Below are positions 46,792-59,794 of a stretch of 64,000 nucleotides of DNA, in pieces. This DNA comes from Cannabis sativa. Lineage: Eukaryota; Streptophyta; Magnoliopsida; Rosales; Cannabaceae. Position numbers and translations under genes: made by a program. The notes beneath the pieces were generated by a model. The model was not told the DNA's origin, searched no databases, and was given only the letters and a program-made list of their open reading frames with translations. The stretch lies in contig NC_083603.1 in the NCBI RefSeq assembly GCF_029168945.1, positions 8,928,001 through 8,992,000 of the forward strand. The letters run 5' to 3'. How positions within the stretch are numbered: position 1 is the first letter of the stretch; each line of letters begins with the position of its first letter.

Positions 46792-48291
46792 AAAATTAAA
46801 ACTTGAATAAGCAATATGAGCAATGTATTAGAAAATATTGTAGAATCAACTGGTCATTATAAACTCCCCTTTGGGGTGAGAATATAACACACACATGATT
46901 TACCTTCATGAAGTTAACAACAAAGAAAAAATACATATCATTTAAGAATTTTATTACCTTTGGGCAAATAAATTTCTTAAAAATATGTATTAATTCAAGC
47001 AAAAAATAATAATAAATTTATATATTTAAATTATTACCTTTGGGCAAATAATTAAAATATATACATTTAATATTAACTCACTTCATGGAATGTGAACTAA
47101 TATATGTAAATACTACCTTTGGGCAAGTAATTACACATATAGTCAACCAAAAATATAATATTTTCTTCAACATGTGAAATTTGGTGATAAAACAATCATT
47201 GAAAATTAATAATTTTCAACCAAATTTCCAAAAGATATATATAATTGCTTTTATTATATTGATAATCAAAAATAAAGTGTCCACCATTAACACATTATTT
47301 TTGTATCAAACAACCAAGTTTTATAACTTTAGAACAACAAATAATCAAAAGATTTGAATATAAGAAAATTGGTGGAGACTACATAGTCAAAATAAATTAA
47401 ATAAGAGAGTGACTATGTTTTATGAAACGAGAAGAAATCCAAAATTTTTTCTATGATTTACGGATTTTGAAAAATCATCAAAAATTATTTTTAATAATTT
47501 TTTAACTGCATAATTATCATTAAAATAATAATAATTATTAAACGGAGTCAAAAAATTAATTAAAAATCATAGAAAAATCAGAAATTAAATTCTAAGCACG
47601 CTGAAAAAAAAAGTCGAAAAACGAACTCCCACGCGGCCACACGCGCCCCCACGCGCCGCCTGCGCGAGTGGGCTTTGCGGCTGGGAGTTGTCTTCTTCCT
47701 CCAGCCGGTTCTGGATGCGGGTCAGACGACCCGGTTCGGCCCCAGTCGGGTCTGTCCCGTTTTCTGGCCAAAAAATCGACGAAAATAAGCGATTCTTGAT
47801 GGGTTTTGTTCGGGAATCGATTTCTAATCAATCTAAGTGTCTAATTTCGGCTATTAATTGCTAAAAAACAATAGATCTAAAGAAAAGCTATCCAAAAATA
47901 AAGAACATAAAAAAAATTGATTTGGAATATCAATCTTAATCAAAATACAAAATTAATCATTTAAGAACATTCATAAACAATTAATAATGAGATATCTATA
48001 ATCAATTTTAGATTAAAAACAATAAAATCAAAATACACAATTATAATTTCACTTTATAATCATATAAACCCTAAAACTTTAAAATTAAAATTCTCTTAAT
48101 ATACACAATGATTTCATGTATATAATATATCAATTGAAAGAGAATTTAACGATCAATAAAACCCCTAAAGTTTTAAGATTTATAAACAAAAAATTACACA
48201 TAAAATAATAACGAAATTGATATGTAATTTTAGATAATTAACATATACAAATTAATTATACTAATTATAGGTTCTAAATCATATACAATAG
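46792..48291 (-). other. Copia untranslated leader
   Basis: Non-coding sequence between primer-binding site and gag. It contains three copies of ACCTTTGGGCAA(A/G)TAA (about 46957, 47036 and 47116) and a GC-rich block at about 47620-47770 within otherwise A/T-rich DNA. Confidence 0.6.
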
Positions 48292-48307
48292 GCAATCTGA
48301 TACCACA

Positions 48308-48790
48308 TGTTAGATAAATTAACAATTAACCCAAGATCTATTTGTATATAACATAGAACACAATAGTAGTATATGATAATTGAGTATGTGTACCTGATTG
48401 ATCCATAGCAATTATCTCTGTTTGATCCACAGCAGTTACTCCAATTTGATAGTGCAATACTATCAACTAAGTCTTCCTCCCTAGATCTCTAAATCAGAAG
48501 CAGTTTATTTTATCTGATTATCAAAAGGTATACAATTGTGATGAGACAATATGTATTTATAGAGTTAGGGAGGGGACTTAGCTACAAAACCCTAGTTGGC
48601 CGGGCTCGCTCATCAAAGGCTTCAGTCAACTAGAAAAGCCCACACTTCTGCTTCACCTAGACTTTACTCACAGATGCTAAGCCCATTAACAATTGATCAC
48701 CAACAACATGGGCTAACTCAGCAAAGAACTATCCAATCAACTCAAGTTTTAATAAAACCAATAAAACATAATGTAAGCCCAAATAAAAGT
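48308..48790 (-). repeat. Copia LTR copy 2 (5' LTR, truncated)
   Basis: It starts TGTTAGATAAATT and matches copy 1 until AAATAAAAGT, where the last 7 bases (CTAACA end) are replaced by flank DNA ATGGACTTGACAC. The bases AGT are shared by LTR and flank at the joint. Confidence 0.9.
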
Positions 48791-48919
48791 ATGGACTTGA
48801 CACATGTACTTGTATTAATTGTTTTTCCCCATTTGAGTCAAATGTAGTTTTTGTATTTTTTCATGCTCACGTAATAAGACACTAGAGTATATTTGAAACG
48901 TGAACACTATGACATGAAA
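48788..48919. repeat. Flank duplication Y
   Basis: An exact-looking copy of the second part of segment X (AGTATGGACTTGACAC ... GACATGAA). It leads straight into a third LTR, as the original left junction does. Confidence 0.88.
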
Positions 48920-49385
48920 GTTAGATAAATTAACAATTAACCCAAGATCTATTTGTATATAACATAGAACACAATAGTAGTATATGATAATTGAGTATGT
49001 GTACCTGATTGATCCATAGCAATTATCTCTGTTTGATCCACAGCAGTTACTCCAATTTGATAGTGCAATACTATCAACTAAGTCTTCCTCCCTAGATCTC
49101 TAAATCAGAAGCAGTTTATTTTATCTGATTATCAAAAGGTATACAATTGTGATGAGACAATATGTATTTATAGAGTTAGGGAGGGGACTTAGCTACAAAA
49201 CCCTAGTTGGTGGGCAACTCATCAAAGGCTTCAGTCAACTAGAAAAGCCCACACTTCTGCTTCACCTAGACTTTACTCACAGATGCTAAGCCCATTAACA
49301 ATTGATCACCAACAACATGGGTTAACTCAGCAAAGAACTATCCAATCAACCCAAGTTTTAATAAAACCAATAAAACATAATGTAA
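48920..49385 (-). repeat. Copia LTR copy 3 (truncated)
   Basis: It begins GTTAGATAAATT like copy 1 and matches it until AACATAATGTAA, then switches to segment X (CATAACAAAAAAACC). TGTAA is common to both at the joint. The three LTRs differ mainly in one short spot: GGCTGGGCCTGCTC, GCCGGGCTCGCTC and GTGGGCAACTC respectively. Confidence 0.9.
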
Positions 49386-49588
49386 CATAACAAAAAAACC
49401 AAAAAATAAAAACAAAAAAAATTATATTATTATTCATGTGATATATTGAAATTAATAGTATGGACTTGACACATGTACTTGTATTAATTGTTTTTCCCCA
49501 TTTGAGTCAAATGTAGTTTTTGTATTTTTTCATGCTCACGTAATAAGACACTAGAGTATATTTGAAACGTGAACACTATGACATGAAA
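49381..49588. repeat. Flank duplication X', carrying the empty site
   Basis: A full copy of segment X that runs through GACATGAAATCAATTATTC with no LTR, so it preserves the pre-insertion target site. Confidence 0.88.
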
Positions 49589-50305
49589 TCAATTATTCAG
49601 TCATATAATGCGAAAAAAATATTTATTTTATTTATGAAAAAATTGACATTTATTTACTTTTATAGAAAAAAAAAAGACAATACATATTAAAAGTGAAATA
49701 GTTGAGAAGAGTAATGTTGTAATAAGCGAAATATGGTAGTTGTTTCCGCCCATGCATGTTGGAGATAAGTAGGTCAAAAGTCAAATAGTTAAAATTTTGT
49801 CTTGGCCATCTTTTCTTGCTACTTGCCTAAATAAGCTTTTTTTTTTTTTTTCATAATTAATACTATTTTATTGTTTTTATTATGTAAAAGAATATAAACA
49901 TTTAGTATTATTTTCTAGGAAATAAAGATATGGAACCATCGAGTTGGTGATGAGTGGTCAGAATTCTAGAACATTTGGTTAGGTGATGAAATTCTACTTC
50001 TCGTCTCGGCGCCGAACATATTGAAATTTATAAACGCTTTGCTAATAATGCTATTAAAGGAATATTATTACATTATATTTGTGGTTAATTAAGAGGGAGC
50101 TAATAATTATGACATATATATACCCTTTTATCAATTCTTAGTATTTGAATTAATAGAAAGTAACATGAATTAATGCAAAAGGGATACATATGGTTTCAAC
50201 TCAAAAACATGACTCTAAAATTAATTTGCTATTTATTAATAGATATATATATATTTAAAAATGATTTAGTTTTATTATTTTAAATTATTCCTATATAAAA
50301 GTACA
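49589..50305. other. AT-rich spacer
   Basis: The sequence between the copia rearrangement and the gypsy element. No gene or repeat supported. Confidence 0.5.
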
Positions 50306-50310
50306 AATTA

Positions 50311-52580
50311 TGTAATACCCTAGAATTAATGAATGGATTAGCAAAACCCTAATTAGATAATTATGAATAATTGAGGAATTATATTATTATATAATTCAGT
50401 ATATGTGAATTAATTTGATTAATTATATGTTAAGACCCCGTTGGTGAGCCAGGGGCATTTTAGTAATTATGACCCGAGAAGGGTAAAATGATGAAATTAA
50501 TTTAATTACGTGCTTAATGGAACTATATTATTATGTAGTATGATTGTGTTGTCTTTTCAGGTGTGTTCTGACAGGTTGGCGCGGTATAGTCACAACCGGG
50601 TATTTCGGGCCGAACCGGGTTCGGGCCCGAAATATAAATTGGATTGGTTTATTTGGCATTATTATTTATGGGTGATAATCTGAATTTTTATTTGAAAATA
50701 ATTGAGTATGAATTCACTAGAATGCCCTTGTATGTGTGAATAGGTGAAAATTGGCCTTAGGGGCAAAATGGTCTTTTGACCTTATTTGATTTACTTTAAT
50801 AAAAGCTGAATTTTGAGGAAATGAAATTAGAAATTCTGGGTCCTCTCTCTCTCCTTAACCCGACCCCCTCTTCCTCTCTCTTTATCATCTTCAATATTTT
50901 ACAACTTTGAAATTAAGGCTTGGATTGGAGAAAAGTTAAGGAGTTTGGGTGATTTTGGTGCTTGGAGCTTAGAAATTTGTGATAAAACTTCTTGATCCTT
51001 TTTGTTTATGATTAAATTCTGGTATGTGAATATTTTTTTTGAGTTTAGGTTTGATGTTCTTGATGTTCATTTGAGATTTGATGCATGTTGGTGAATTAGT
51101 GGTGATATTGGTAATTTTTAATGTGTTTGAGCTATTGAGACCATATGGATTGCAACTTGAATGTTGTGTGGGATTATTAGAGTTTGTTTTGGTATTTCCA
51201 TTATCTTATGCAGCTCTGAATTGTATGTTTTTCTTGAGCTTGTGTTTGAATTTAAAGATTCAAGGTTTGAGCTTGAATTAGTGGGAAATTTAGCTCAATG
51301 TTTGGAGGTTAATTTTTATATTGATTAAATCTGATTTTGGTTAAGGATTAATGCATGAATTTTGTATTTTTACCTTATGTTTGGTTAGAGTTCGAAATCT
51401 AGGAAAGGTTGGCATTTTAAGACCTTAAAAATGAAGTTTTGGGGTGTTCTAAACCCAGTCGTCGCGACGGGATTTTCGGCCGTCGCGACTGGATTTGGCA
51501 GTGAGAAATTCTGTTTTTCTCAATTTTTTTTTGGCCATAACTTTTGACTCGGGACTCCGTTTGGGACGATCTTTATATCGTTGGAAAGCTCGTTCCGAGC
51601 TCTATTTGATTATCTGTGTTTTGAATGCCATGTTTATATTTTGTGAAAGTGAAATTGGGGATTAACCCTATTTGTAAAATCCCGGATTGTGTGACTAGGA
51701 TTACCGGCACCTGATCAGGAGCACCCAGGGATTTGGAATCTCTACTATTGCGGGACAACAGGTAAGACAGTGATTAGCACGTAGAGTATGCGCAGCGGCG
51801 CTTATGTTGAGAATGATATCCATGAATGTTAAGTAACCGGGATTAGGGTTATTACCCTAATAGGAACGGTCTAATAGCCTAGGGTTATTACCCTACTGAT
51901 ATATGTGTATAAATGCCATGCCATGTTAATTGAAATAAGATTTAAGGATTATGTGCTCAAGGCATAATCAGGTTGGACTCGGTACTCATAACCGAGATGA
52001 ACCACTTCTAAGGCCTTAATGTAATTAGACGTGTGAGAGCAACACGTGGGTCTACATCACGTAGATTTAATTAGATGTGTGAGCGCAACACATAGGTCTA
52101 CGGTACGTAGACATAAATGGGCATGTTGATATAATGATCAGGTCTGTGCTATACAGACATATGTGAATGAGCATAATATATTTGTTATGATTTATACTGT
52201 CTTGCTGGGCTAGGCTCACGGGTGCTCTACTGTGCAGGAAAGGGTAAGGCATTAGCTGATCAACCATGAGTTTCAGGAGCAGGGCGAAGAATGTACATGT
52301 TCATGCCAGTTCAGACCAAGCGGGTTATGGGTCTAACAGTGTTGACTTTCGTATTCTGTTTTGCCGCTTAGGTCGGCTAGTAAGAAAGAACTTGTAATAA
52401 GTTTGTACATATTTTTGGGATCCCAACTATTTTGAAAAGTTTAAATATATTATAAGTTTATTTTCATTCTGATTAATATAAAAGTTTAAATTCTGCGCTA
52501 TTTTAATTAGTAATCCCGATTAGGGGATTAGGGTTTCATAAGCTTTTTGGGTAGCGTGCCTAATTATTTAGGACGTTACA
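50311..52580 (+). repeat. Gypsy 5' LTR
   Basis: 2,270 bp, matching 57525-59794 with few substitutions. It contains a CT-rich run (about 50850-50890) and paired AACACGTGGGTCTACATCAC / AACACATAGGTCTACGGTAC motifs near 52040-52110. Confidence 0.96.
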
Positions 52581-52594
52581 ATTTGGTATCAGAG
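52581..52594 (+). other. Gypsy primer-binding site
   Basis: TGGTATCAGAGC, complementary to the 3' end of initiator Met-tRNA, starts two bases after the 5' LTR end. Confidence 0.9.
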
Positions 52595-52911
52595 CGCCAA
52601 GGTTTTTAAACTTCCTGTAGACCGGCTGAACATGTACATTCGTCGTTAGAGATAAGCTCGACTCATGGTGCAGTAAGTATTGAGAGTAAATACTTGATTG
52701 TATGTGTGATCATCTGTTTACCGCTTTCCATTTTAGGCAGTATGCAAGCATCTAGAGTATGTATGTGTTATGTGAGGCCATGCTATAAATACTAATTGTT
52801 TATGTAAATATGTATGAGGTAAATAGATGAGTTAGGGTTTAAGGCAATAAGTGCGTAAGTGTGGTATTGGTGCTTAACTCGCTGGGGTTGTTGATTACAG
52901 GGGTACTAGTA

Positions 52912-55900
52912 ATGGACCCTCCGCAATCATCCAGACCACAGGGCGAGCAAGTAGAGCTCGGGGCTACCCGAACCGATCCACCAGCACCGCCTCCACCTCC
53001 GCAACATCCGGGGGATAATGCGGGGGCCGTTAATGCTAATCCTCCTGCTGACTGGCAGCAGATGTTCCATGAAATGCGAAGTGTCATACTTCGTCAAGAG
53101 GAATAGTTGCAACGTTTAAGGCAACAAGCTGCCCCGGTGAATCAAGGGTTACCACCAGCTCCTATGCCAGTGGTGGGTAACCAAGGGTATATTATGCCGC
53201 ACCGGGACTCTGTGTTCGAGCGGTTTGTGAAGCTGCAACCTCCGACTTTTCTGGGAGGCATTGATATTATTAAGGCCGATCAATGGATGAGCACTGTTAC
53301 CCGTATCCTCGATAATATGGGGGTGACGGGAACTGAGAGGGTGAATTGTGCGGCCTTTATGTTTCAAGATCATGCCCGCGTATGGTGGGATATAGTGAAT
53401 CAGACTCGAGATGTCAGTGTGATGACATGGGAAGAGTTTAAGAAACTTTTTGAAGAAAAGTTTTATAACGTTGCAGTGAGGACTTCACACCAAGAAGATT
53501 TTGTGAAATTGATTCAGGGGAAAATGTCTGTGGCCGAATATACTCTGGAATTTGATCGGTTATCTAAATTTGCTGGTGATCTGGTGCCTACAGATTTTAC
53601 CAGAAAGCAGAAATATGTTCGAGGACTAAATGCTACAATTAGTCGGGACTTGAAGATTACCACATCACATGACACTCTGTATAAGAGAGTGGTAGACTTG
53701 GCCTTAATTGCTGAGGAGGCCGAGCAGCAAGTAATGACGGAGCAGGCTGCAATGGATGCCGCCATGGCATCAAACCCTCCTGCTGGTGGTAATGTCAGTA
53801 AGGGGACCGAAAGTGGCAACCCTGAGCACAAACGGAAGGCTAAGGCTTCCGGAGCTTCAGGGGGAAATAGAAAGTTTCGGGGAAACAGAGGTGGCCGTCA
53901 GGGTCGCGGGTCCTCATTCCGATCATATCCAGAATGTCCTAAATGCAAGAAGCATCATCCTGGTGAGTGCCGAGCCAAGGCATGTTTCCAGTGTGGCATG
54001 GTGGGCCACTTTATCAGAGACTGTCCCCAAGCCAAGAGAGAAGAGCCTAAGAAGAATGTTGCTCAGAACCCGGGGCGACTTTTCACTATAACTCAGGCAG
54101 ATACTGAGGCTAGTCCGTCAGTTGTGACAGGTCAGTTATCTATTAATGGTTGTGCTTATACTGTGTTATTTGATTCGGGAGCTACTCATTCATATGTATC
54201 GAGTAGAGTGATAGAAAGTTTACATAAGCCATGTGATATTTATGCTTTGGGGTTTGGAACCCTGTTACCCTCGGGAGACCTGATAGTTTCGGTCCTTGTC
54301 TTTTTGGATTGACGGTTGTGAGTTGAGCGCCAATCTAATTGAGCTGCAATTATCTGATTTTGACATAATCCTGGGAATGGATTTTCTGTCTAAATATGGA
54401 GCGATGATTGACTGCAAACGGAAGATGGTGGTGTTTGAGCCCGACAGTGCTAATCCAGCGGTGTTCGTGGGTAAAGTTCAAGGGGCACGCATACCGAGAA
54501 TATCACTGTTGAAAGCTAAAGACCTGATGGGTAGAGGTTTTCTAGGGTTCATAGTTACTACAGTGGACACTAGCCAACCTGTGACATCAGGGCCTGAGAA
54601 TACGAGATTGGTATGTGAGTTCCTTGATGTCTTTCCACAAGATTTGCCGGGATTGCCACCTGTTCGGGAAATTGAATTTGTTATTGAATTGGCTCCGGGA
54701 GTGGATCCAGTGTCTAAGGCACCGTACCGAATGGCTCCAGCTGAGTTGAAGGAATTAAAGATACAATTGCAAGAGTTACTAAATCTGGGATTCATTATAC
54801 CGAGCTACTCACCTTGGGGTGCTCCGGTTTTGTTTGTGAAGAAGAAAGACGGAACCCTGCGAATGTGTATTGACTACCGAGAGTTGAACAAGCTTACCAT
54901 TAAGAACAAGTATCCTTTACCTCGAATTGATGATCTATTTGATCAACTGAAGGGGAAGACGGTCTTTTCCAAGATCGATCTTCGCTCAGGCTATCATTAG
55001 CTGAGAATTCGAGAGGAAGATATCCCGAAAACTGCGTTTCGTACTCGGTATGGACACTATGAATTTCTTGTGATGTCTTTTGGACTCACTAATGCCCCGG
55101 CGACATTCATGGATTTGATGAACCGGGTGTTTAAGGATTACCTGGATAGGTTTGTGATTGTGTTTATCGATGACATTTTGGTGTACTCTGAGACAGAAGA
55201 AGAGCATGAATTGCATCTCAGAGCGGTTTTGCAAAGATTACGGGATCACAAGCTTTATGCTAAGTTCAAAAAGTGTGAATTTTGGTTATCTCGTGTCTCA
55301 TTTTTGGGGCACATAGTGGATAAAGATGGGATCATGGTGGATCCAGCTAAAATTGAAGCTGTACGGGATTGGCCAGTACCGAAGTCAGCTACAGAGGTCA
55401 GAAGTTTTGTGGGTTTGGCTGGTTATTATCGTCGGTTCGTTGAGGGTTTTTCAAAGATTGCTGTACCCTTAACGGAGCTGACCCGAAAGAACCAGAAGTT
55501 TCTTTGGACTGATCGGTGTGAGAAAAGTTTCCTGGAGTTAAAGCAACGCTTGATTACCGCTCCTGTACTAACTCTTCCTTCAGATAAGGAAAAGTTTGTG
55601 GTATATTGTGATGCCTCGAGACAGGGTCTCGGCTGTGTGCTTATGCAGGCTGGGAGGGTAATAGCTTATGCTTCTCCGCAGTTAAAGGAGTACGAGCAGA
55701 GGTACCCTACTCACGATTTAGAACTCGCAGCAGTGGTATTTGCGCTAAAGATTTTGCGGCATTACCTTTATGGCGAGAAATGTGAGATATACACTGATCA
55801 TAAAAGTCTGAAATACTTCTTCACCCAGAAGGACTTGAATATGAGACAAAGACGTTGGCTAGAATAGGTGAAGGATTATGATTGTGAGATCCTTTATCAT

Positions 55901-57489
55901 CCTGGTAAGGCCAATGTGGTTGCTGACGCTTTGAGTAGAAAAGGTCAGGGTCAGTTGAGTACTATGAAGCAAATCTCCCGACAGTTAGCAAATGAAATGA
56001 CTCGAGCTCAGATTGAGTTGGTTGTGGGGCAATTGGCTAATATTACCCTGCAATCCACTCTTTTAGGGAGAATTAAAGAAGTACAAAAGCAAGATTCAGA
56101 GTTGATAAAAACCCGAGTTAGGGTTTCGGCTGGGAAGGCTAGTGACTTCTCAATAGATGAAACGGGAATGTTGAGATTTGGGAGTCGAGTTTGTGTGCCT
56201 ATGGATGAGAACATCAAGAAAGAGATCATGGATGAGTCTCACACGACTCCTTATTCAGTTCATCCAGGGTCGACAAAGATGTACCAAGACCTGAAAACCA
56301 TGTTTTGGTGGCCAGGCATGAAGAATGACATCGCTGAGTATGTTGCAAAGTGCCTTACATGTCAGCAAGTGAAAGCTGAACACCAGCGACCTGCAGGGTT
56401 GCTGCAACCACTGAAAATACCAGAATGGAAATGGGAAGATATAGCTATGGACTTCGTGGTAGGTATGCCTAGAACCACGGGACAATTTGACTCTGTGTGG
56501 GTCATAGTGGACAGGTTTACAAAGTCTGCTCACTTTTTACCTGTTCGGACGAATTTCTCCATTGATCAGTATGCTGAGTTATATGTTAGAGAAATTGTGC
56601 GTCTGCATGGTGTCCCCAAGTCCATTGTGTCGGATAGAGATCCGAAGTTTACATCGAGATTCTGGGAGAGTCTGCATCGAGCTATGGGTACTCAGTTAAA
56701 GTTCAGCACAGCTTTTCATCCTCAGACGGATGGAAAATCCGAGAGGACCATTCAGATTTTAGAGGACATGCTACGGGCATGTGTGCTTGACTTTGAGGGA
56801 TCATGGGTAAAGTACCTGCCCCTGATCGAGTTTTCTTATAATAACAGCTATCAGGCAACAATCGGGGTGGCTCCTTATGAACTTTTATATGGAAGAAAAT
56901 GTAGATCACCCATACACTGGGATGAAGTGGGTGAAAGAAAGTTCTTGGGTCCCGAAGCTGTTCAGAAAACAAGTGAGGCAGTTGATAAGATTAGAGCGCG
57001 AATGCTCGCAGCTCAGAGTAGGCAGAAGAGTTATGCTAATCCAAAGCGTCGAGATATTGATTTTTAGGTCGGGGACATGGTATTTCTCTGAATATCTCCG
57101 ATGAAAGGCATAAAACGCTTCGGGAAGAAAGGAAAGCTTAGCCCGAGGTTCATTGGACCTTTTGAAATCCTTGAGAGGATAGGGCAAGTAGCGTACAGGT
57201 TGGCTATGCCCCCAGCGCTGGCAGCTGTACATAATGTGTTTCATGTTTCAATGCTTCGGAAATATGTCTCAGACTCGTCCCATGTTCTGAGTTATGAAGC
57301 ATTGGAACTTCAAATTCCGACTTGTCATACGAGGAACAACCAGTGCAGATACTTGATAGAAGAGAAAAAGTCTTGAGAAGCAAGACAGTGGCACTGGTGA
57401 AAGTACTGTGGAGGAACAGTAAAGTAGAAGAGGCAACCTGGGAACTCGAGACGGATATGCAGCAGAAATATCCAGAGTTGTTCAGGTAA
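52912..57489 (+). pseudogene. Gypsy gag-pol polyprotein, interrupted
   Basis: The ATG at 52912 (MDPPQSSRPQG) opens gag: PPTFLGGIDIIKADQW, then CCHC knuckle CFQCGMVGHFIRDC and protease VLFDSGATHSYVS. A frameshift near 54298 leads to RT ([39 protein letters not shown]), RNase H ([31 protein letters not shown]) and integrase (HPGSTKMYQDL zinc module, catalytic AMDFV, VSDRDPKF, GKSERTIQ). The C-terminal part ([23 protein letters not shown]) ends with VKVLWRNSKVEEATWE, chromodomain-like, to TAA 57487-57489, after another shift near 57312. In-frame stops: TAG 53104, TAG 54998, TAG 55865, TAG 57065, TGA 57089. Catalytic residues are otherwise intact. Confidence 0.95.
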
Positions 57490-57510
57490 ATTTCGGGACG
57501 AAATTTCTAT

Positions 57511-57520
57511 AAGGAGGGGG
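57511..57520 (+). other. Gypsy polypurine tract
   Basis: AAGGAGGGGG just before the 3' LTR, the primer for plus-strand DNA synthesis. Confidence 0.75.
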
Positions 57521-57524
57521 TAAT

Positions 57525-59794
57525 TGTAGTACCCTAGAATTAAGGAATGGATTAGCAAAACCCTAATTAGATAATTATGAATAATTGAGGAATTATATTA
57601 TTATATAATTCAGTATATGTGAATAAATTTGATTAATTATATGTTAAGACCCCGTTGGTGAGCCAGGGACATTTTAGTAATTATGACCCGAGAAGGGTAA
57701 AATGATGAAATTAATTTAATTACGTGCTTAATGGAACTATATTATTATGTAGTATGACTGTGTTGTCTTTTCAGGTGTGTTCTGACAGGTTGGCGCGGTA
57801 TAGTCACAACCGGGTATTTCGGGCCGAACCGGGTTCGGGCCCGAAATATAAATTGGATTGATTTATTTGGCATTATTATTAATGGGTGATAATCTGAATT
57901 TTTATTTGAAAATAATTGAGTATGAATTCACTAGAATGCCCTTGTATGTGTGAATAGGTGAAAATTGGCCTTAGGGGCAAAATAGTCTTTTGACCTTATT
58001 TGATTTACTTTAATAAAAGCTGAATTTTGAGGAAATGAAATTAGAAATTCTGGGTCCTCTCTCTCTCCTTAACCCGACCCCCTCTTCCTCTCTCTTTATC
58101 ATCTTCAATATTTTACAACTTTGAAATTAAGGCTTGGATTGGAGAAAAGTTAAGTAGTTCGGGTGATTTTGGTGCTTGGAGCTTAGAAATTTGTGGTAAA
58201 ACTTCTTGATCCTTTTTGTTTATGATTAAATTCTGGTATGTGAATATTTTTTTTGAAATTAGGTTTGATGTTCTTGATGTTCATTTGAGATTTGATGCAT
58301 GTTGGTGAATTAGTGGTGATATTGGTAATTTTTAATGTGTTTGAGCTATTGAGACCATATGGATTGCAACTTGAATGTTGTGTGGGATTATTAAAGTTTG
58401 TTTTGGTGTTTTCATTATCTTATGCAGCTCTGAATTGTATGTTTTTTTTGAGCTTGTGTTTGAATTTAAAGATTCAAGGTTTGAGCTTGAATTAGTGGGA
58501 AATTTAGCTCAATGTTTGGAGGTTAATTTTTATATTGATTAAATCTGATTTTGGTTAAGGATTAATGCATGAATTTTGTATTTTTACCCTATGTTTGGTT
58601 GGGGTTCGAAATCTAGGAAAGGTTGGCATTTTAAGACCTTAAAAATGGAGTTTTGGGGTGTTCTAAACCCAGTCGTCGCGACGGGATTTTCTGCCGTCGC
58701 GACTAGATTTGGCAGTGAGAAATTCTGTTTTTCTCAATTTTGTTTTGGCCATAACTTTTGACTCGGGGCTCCGTTTGGGACGTTCTTTATATCGTTGGAA
58801 AGCTCGTTCCGAGCTCTATTTGATTATCTGTGTTTTGAATGCCATGTTTATATTTTGTGAAAGTGAAATTGGGGATTAACCCTATTTGTAAAATCCCGGA
58901 TTGTGTGACTAGGATTACCGGCACCTGATCAGGAGCACCCAGGGATTTGGAATTTCTACTATTGTGGGACAACAGGTAAGACAGTGATTAGAACGTAGAG
59001 TATGCGCAGTGGCGCTTATGTTGAGAATGATATGCATGAATGTTAAGTAACCGGGATTAGGGTTATTACCCTAATAGGAACGGTCTAATAGCCTAGGGTT
59101 ATTACCCTACTGATATATGTGTATAAATGCCATGCCATGTTAATTGAAATGAGATTTAAGGATTATGTGCTCAAGGCATAATCAGGTTGGACTCGGTACT
59201 CATAACCGAGATGAACCACTTCTAAGGCCTTAATGTAATTAGACGTGTGAGAGCAACACGTGAGTCTACATCACGTAGATTTAATTAGATGTGTGAGCGC
59301 AACACATAGGTCTACGATACGTAGACATAAATGGGCATGTTGATATAATGATCAAGTCTGTACTATACAGACATATGTGAATGAGCATAATATATTTGTT
59401 ATGATTTATACTGTCTTGCTGGGCTTGGCTCACGAGTGCCCTACTGTGCAGGAAAGGGTAAGGCATTAGCTGATCAGCCATGAGTTTCAGGAGTAGGGTG
59501 AAGAATGTACATGTTCATGCCACTTCAGACCAAGCGGGTTATGGGTCTAACAGTGTTGACTTTTGTATTCAGTTTTGCCGCTTAGGTCGGCTAGTAAGAA
59601 AGAACTTGTAATAAGTTTGTAAATATTTTTGGGATCCCAACTATTTTGAAAAGTTTAAATATATTACAAGTTTATTTTCATTCTGATTAATATAAAAGTT
59701 TAAATTCTGCGCTATTTTAATTAGTAATCCCGATTAGGGGATTAGGGTTTCATAAGCTTTTTAGGTAGCGTGCCTAATTATTTAGGGCGTTACA
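57525..59794 (+). repeat. Gypsy 3' LTR
   Basis: The same 2,270 bp as the 5' LTR. Differences seen include GTAGTACCC for GTAATACCC at the start and GGGCGTTACA for GGACGTTACA at the end. Confidence 0.96.

Larger units (their letters stand above)
41451..48790 (-). mobile_element. Ty1/copia retrotransposon upstream of the P450
   Basis: LTRs at 41451-41940 and 48308-48790 flank a minus-strand interior. Next to the right LTR, the complement reads TGGTATCAGATTGCC, an initiator Met-tRNA primer site (48292-48306). Next to the left LTR the complement reads CCCAAGTGGGAGAA, the polypurine tract (41941-41954). The order gag-protease-integrase-RT-RNase H is that of copia. The LTR copies are almost identical, so insertion was recent. 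The right LTR is cut short and joined to duplicated flank DNA (see 48788-49588). A 1.5-kb leader (46792-48291) contains three copies of ACCTTTGGGCAA. The element sits about 440 bp upstream of the P450 start codon. Confidence 0.93.
50311..59794 (+). mobile_element. Full-length Ty3/gypsy retrotransposon
   Basis: 9,484 bp, flanked by the 5-bp duplication AATTA (50306-50310 and 59795-59799). LTRs at 50311-52580 and 57525-59794 are both 2,270 bp and nearly identical, begin TGTA and end TTACA. The primer site TGGTATCAGAGC (52583-52594) follows the 5' LTR after two bases. A purine tract AAGGAGGGGG (57511-57520) precedes the 3' LTR. The order gag-protease-RT-RNase H-integrase and a chromodomain-like C-terminus suggest a chromovirus-type lineage, tentatively. 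The polyprotein frame has several stops and two frameshifts, so this copy is dead but young. Confidence 0.96.

Noticed and set aside
47592..47831. Arg/Gly/Pro-rich minus-strand ORF
   Set aside because: It is a GC-rich block in the copia leader with no domain; probably chance.
43000..48300. Two separate copia insertions to explain three LTRs
   Set aside because: Only one interior and one primer site are present, and the third LTR carries a copy of the first one's flank. Duplication of the left junction explains it better.
51078..51281. A 67-residue ORF repeated at 58292-58495
   Set aside because: It lies in both gypsy LTRs and appears twice only because the LTRs are duplicates. It has no family features.
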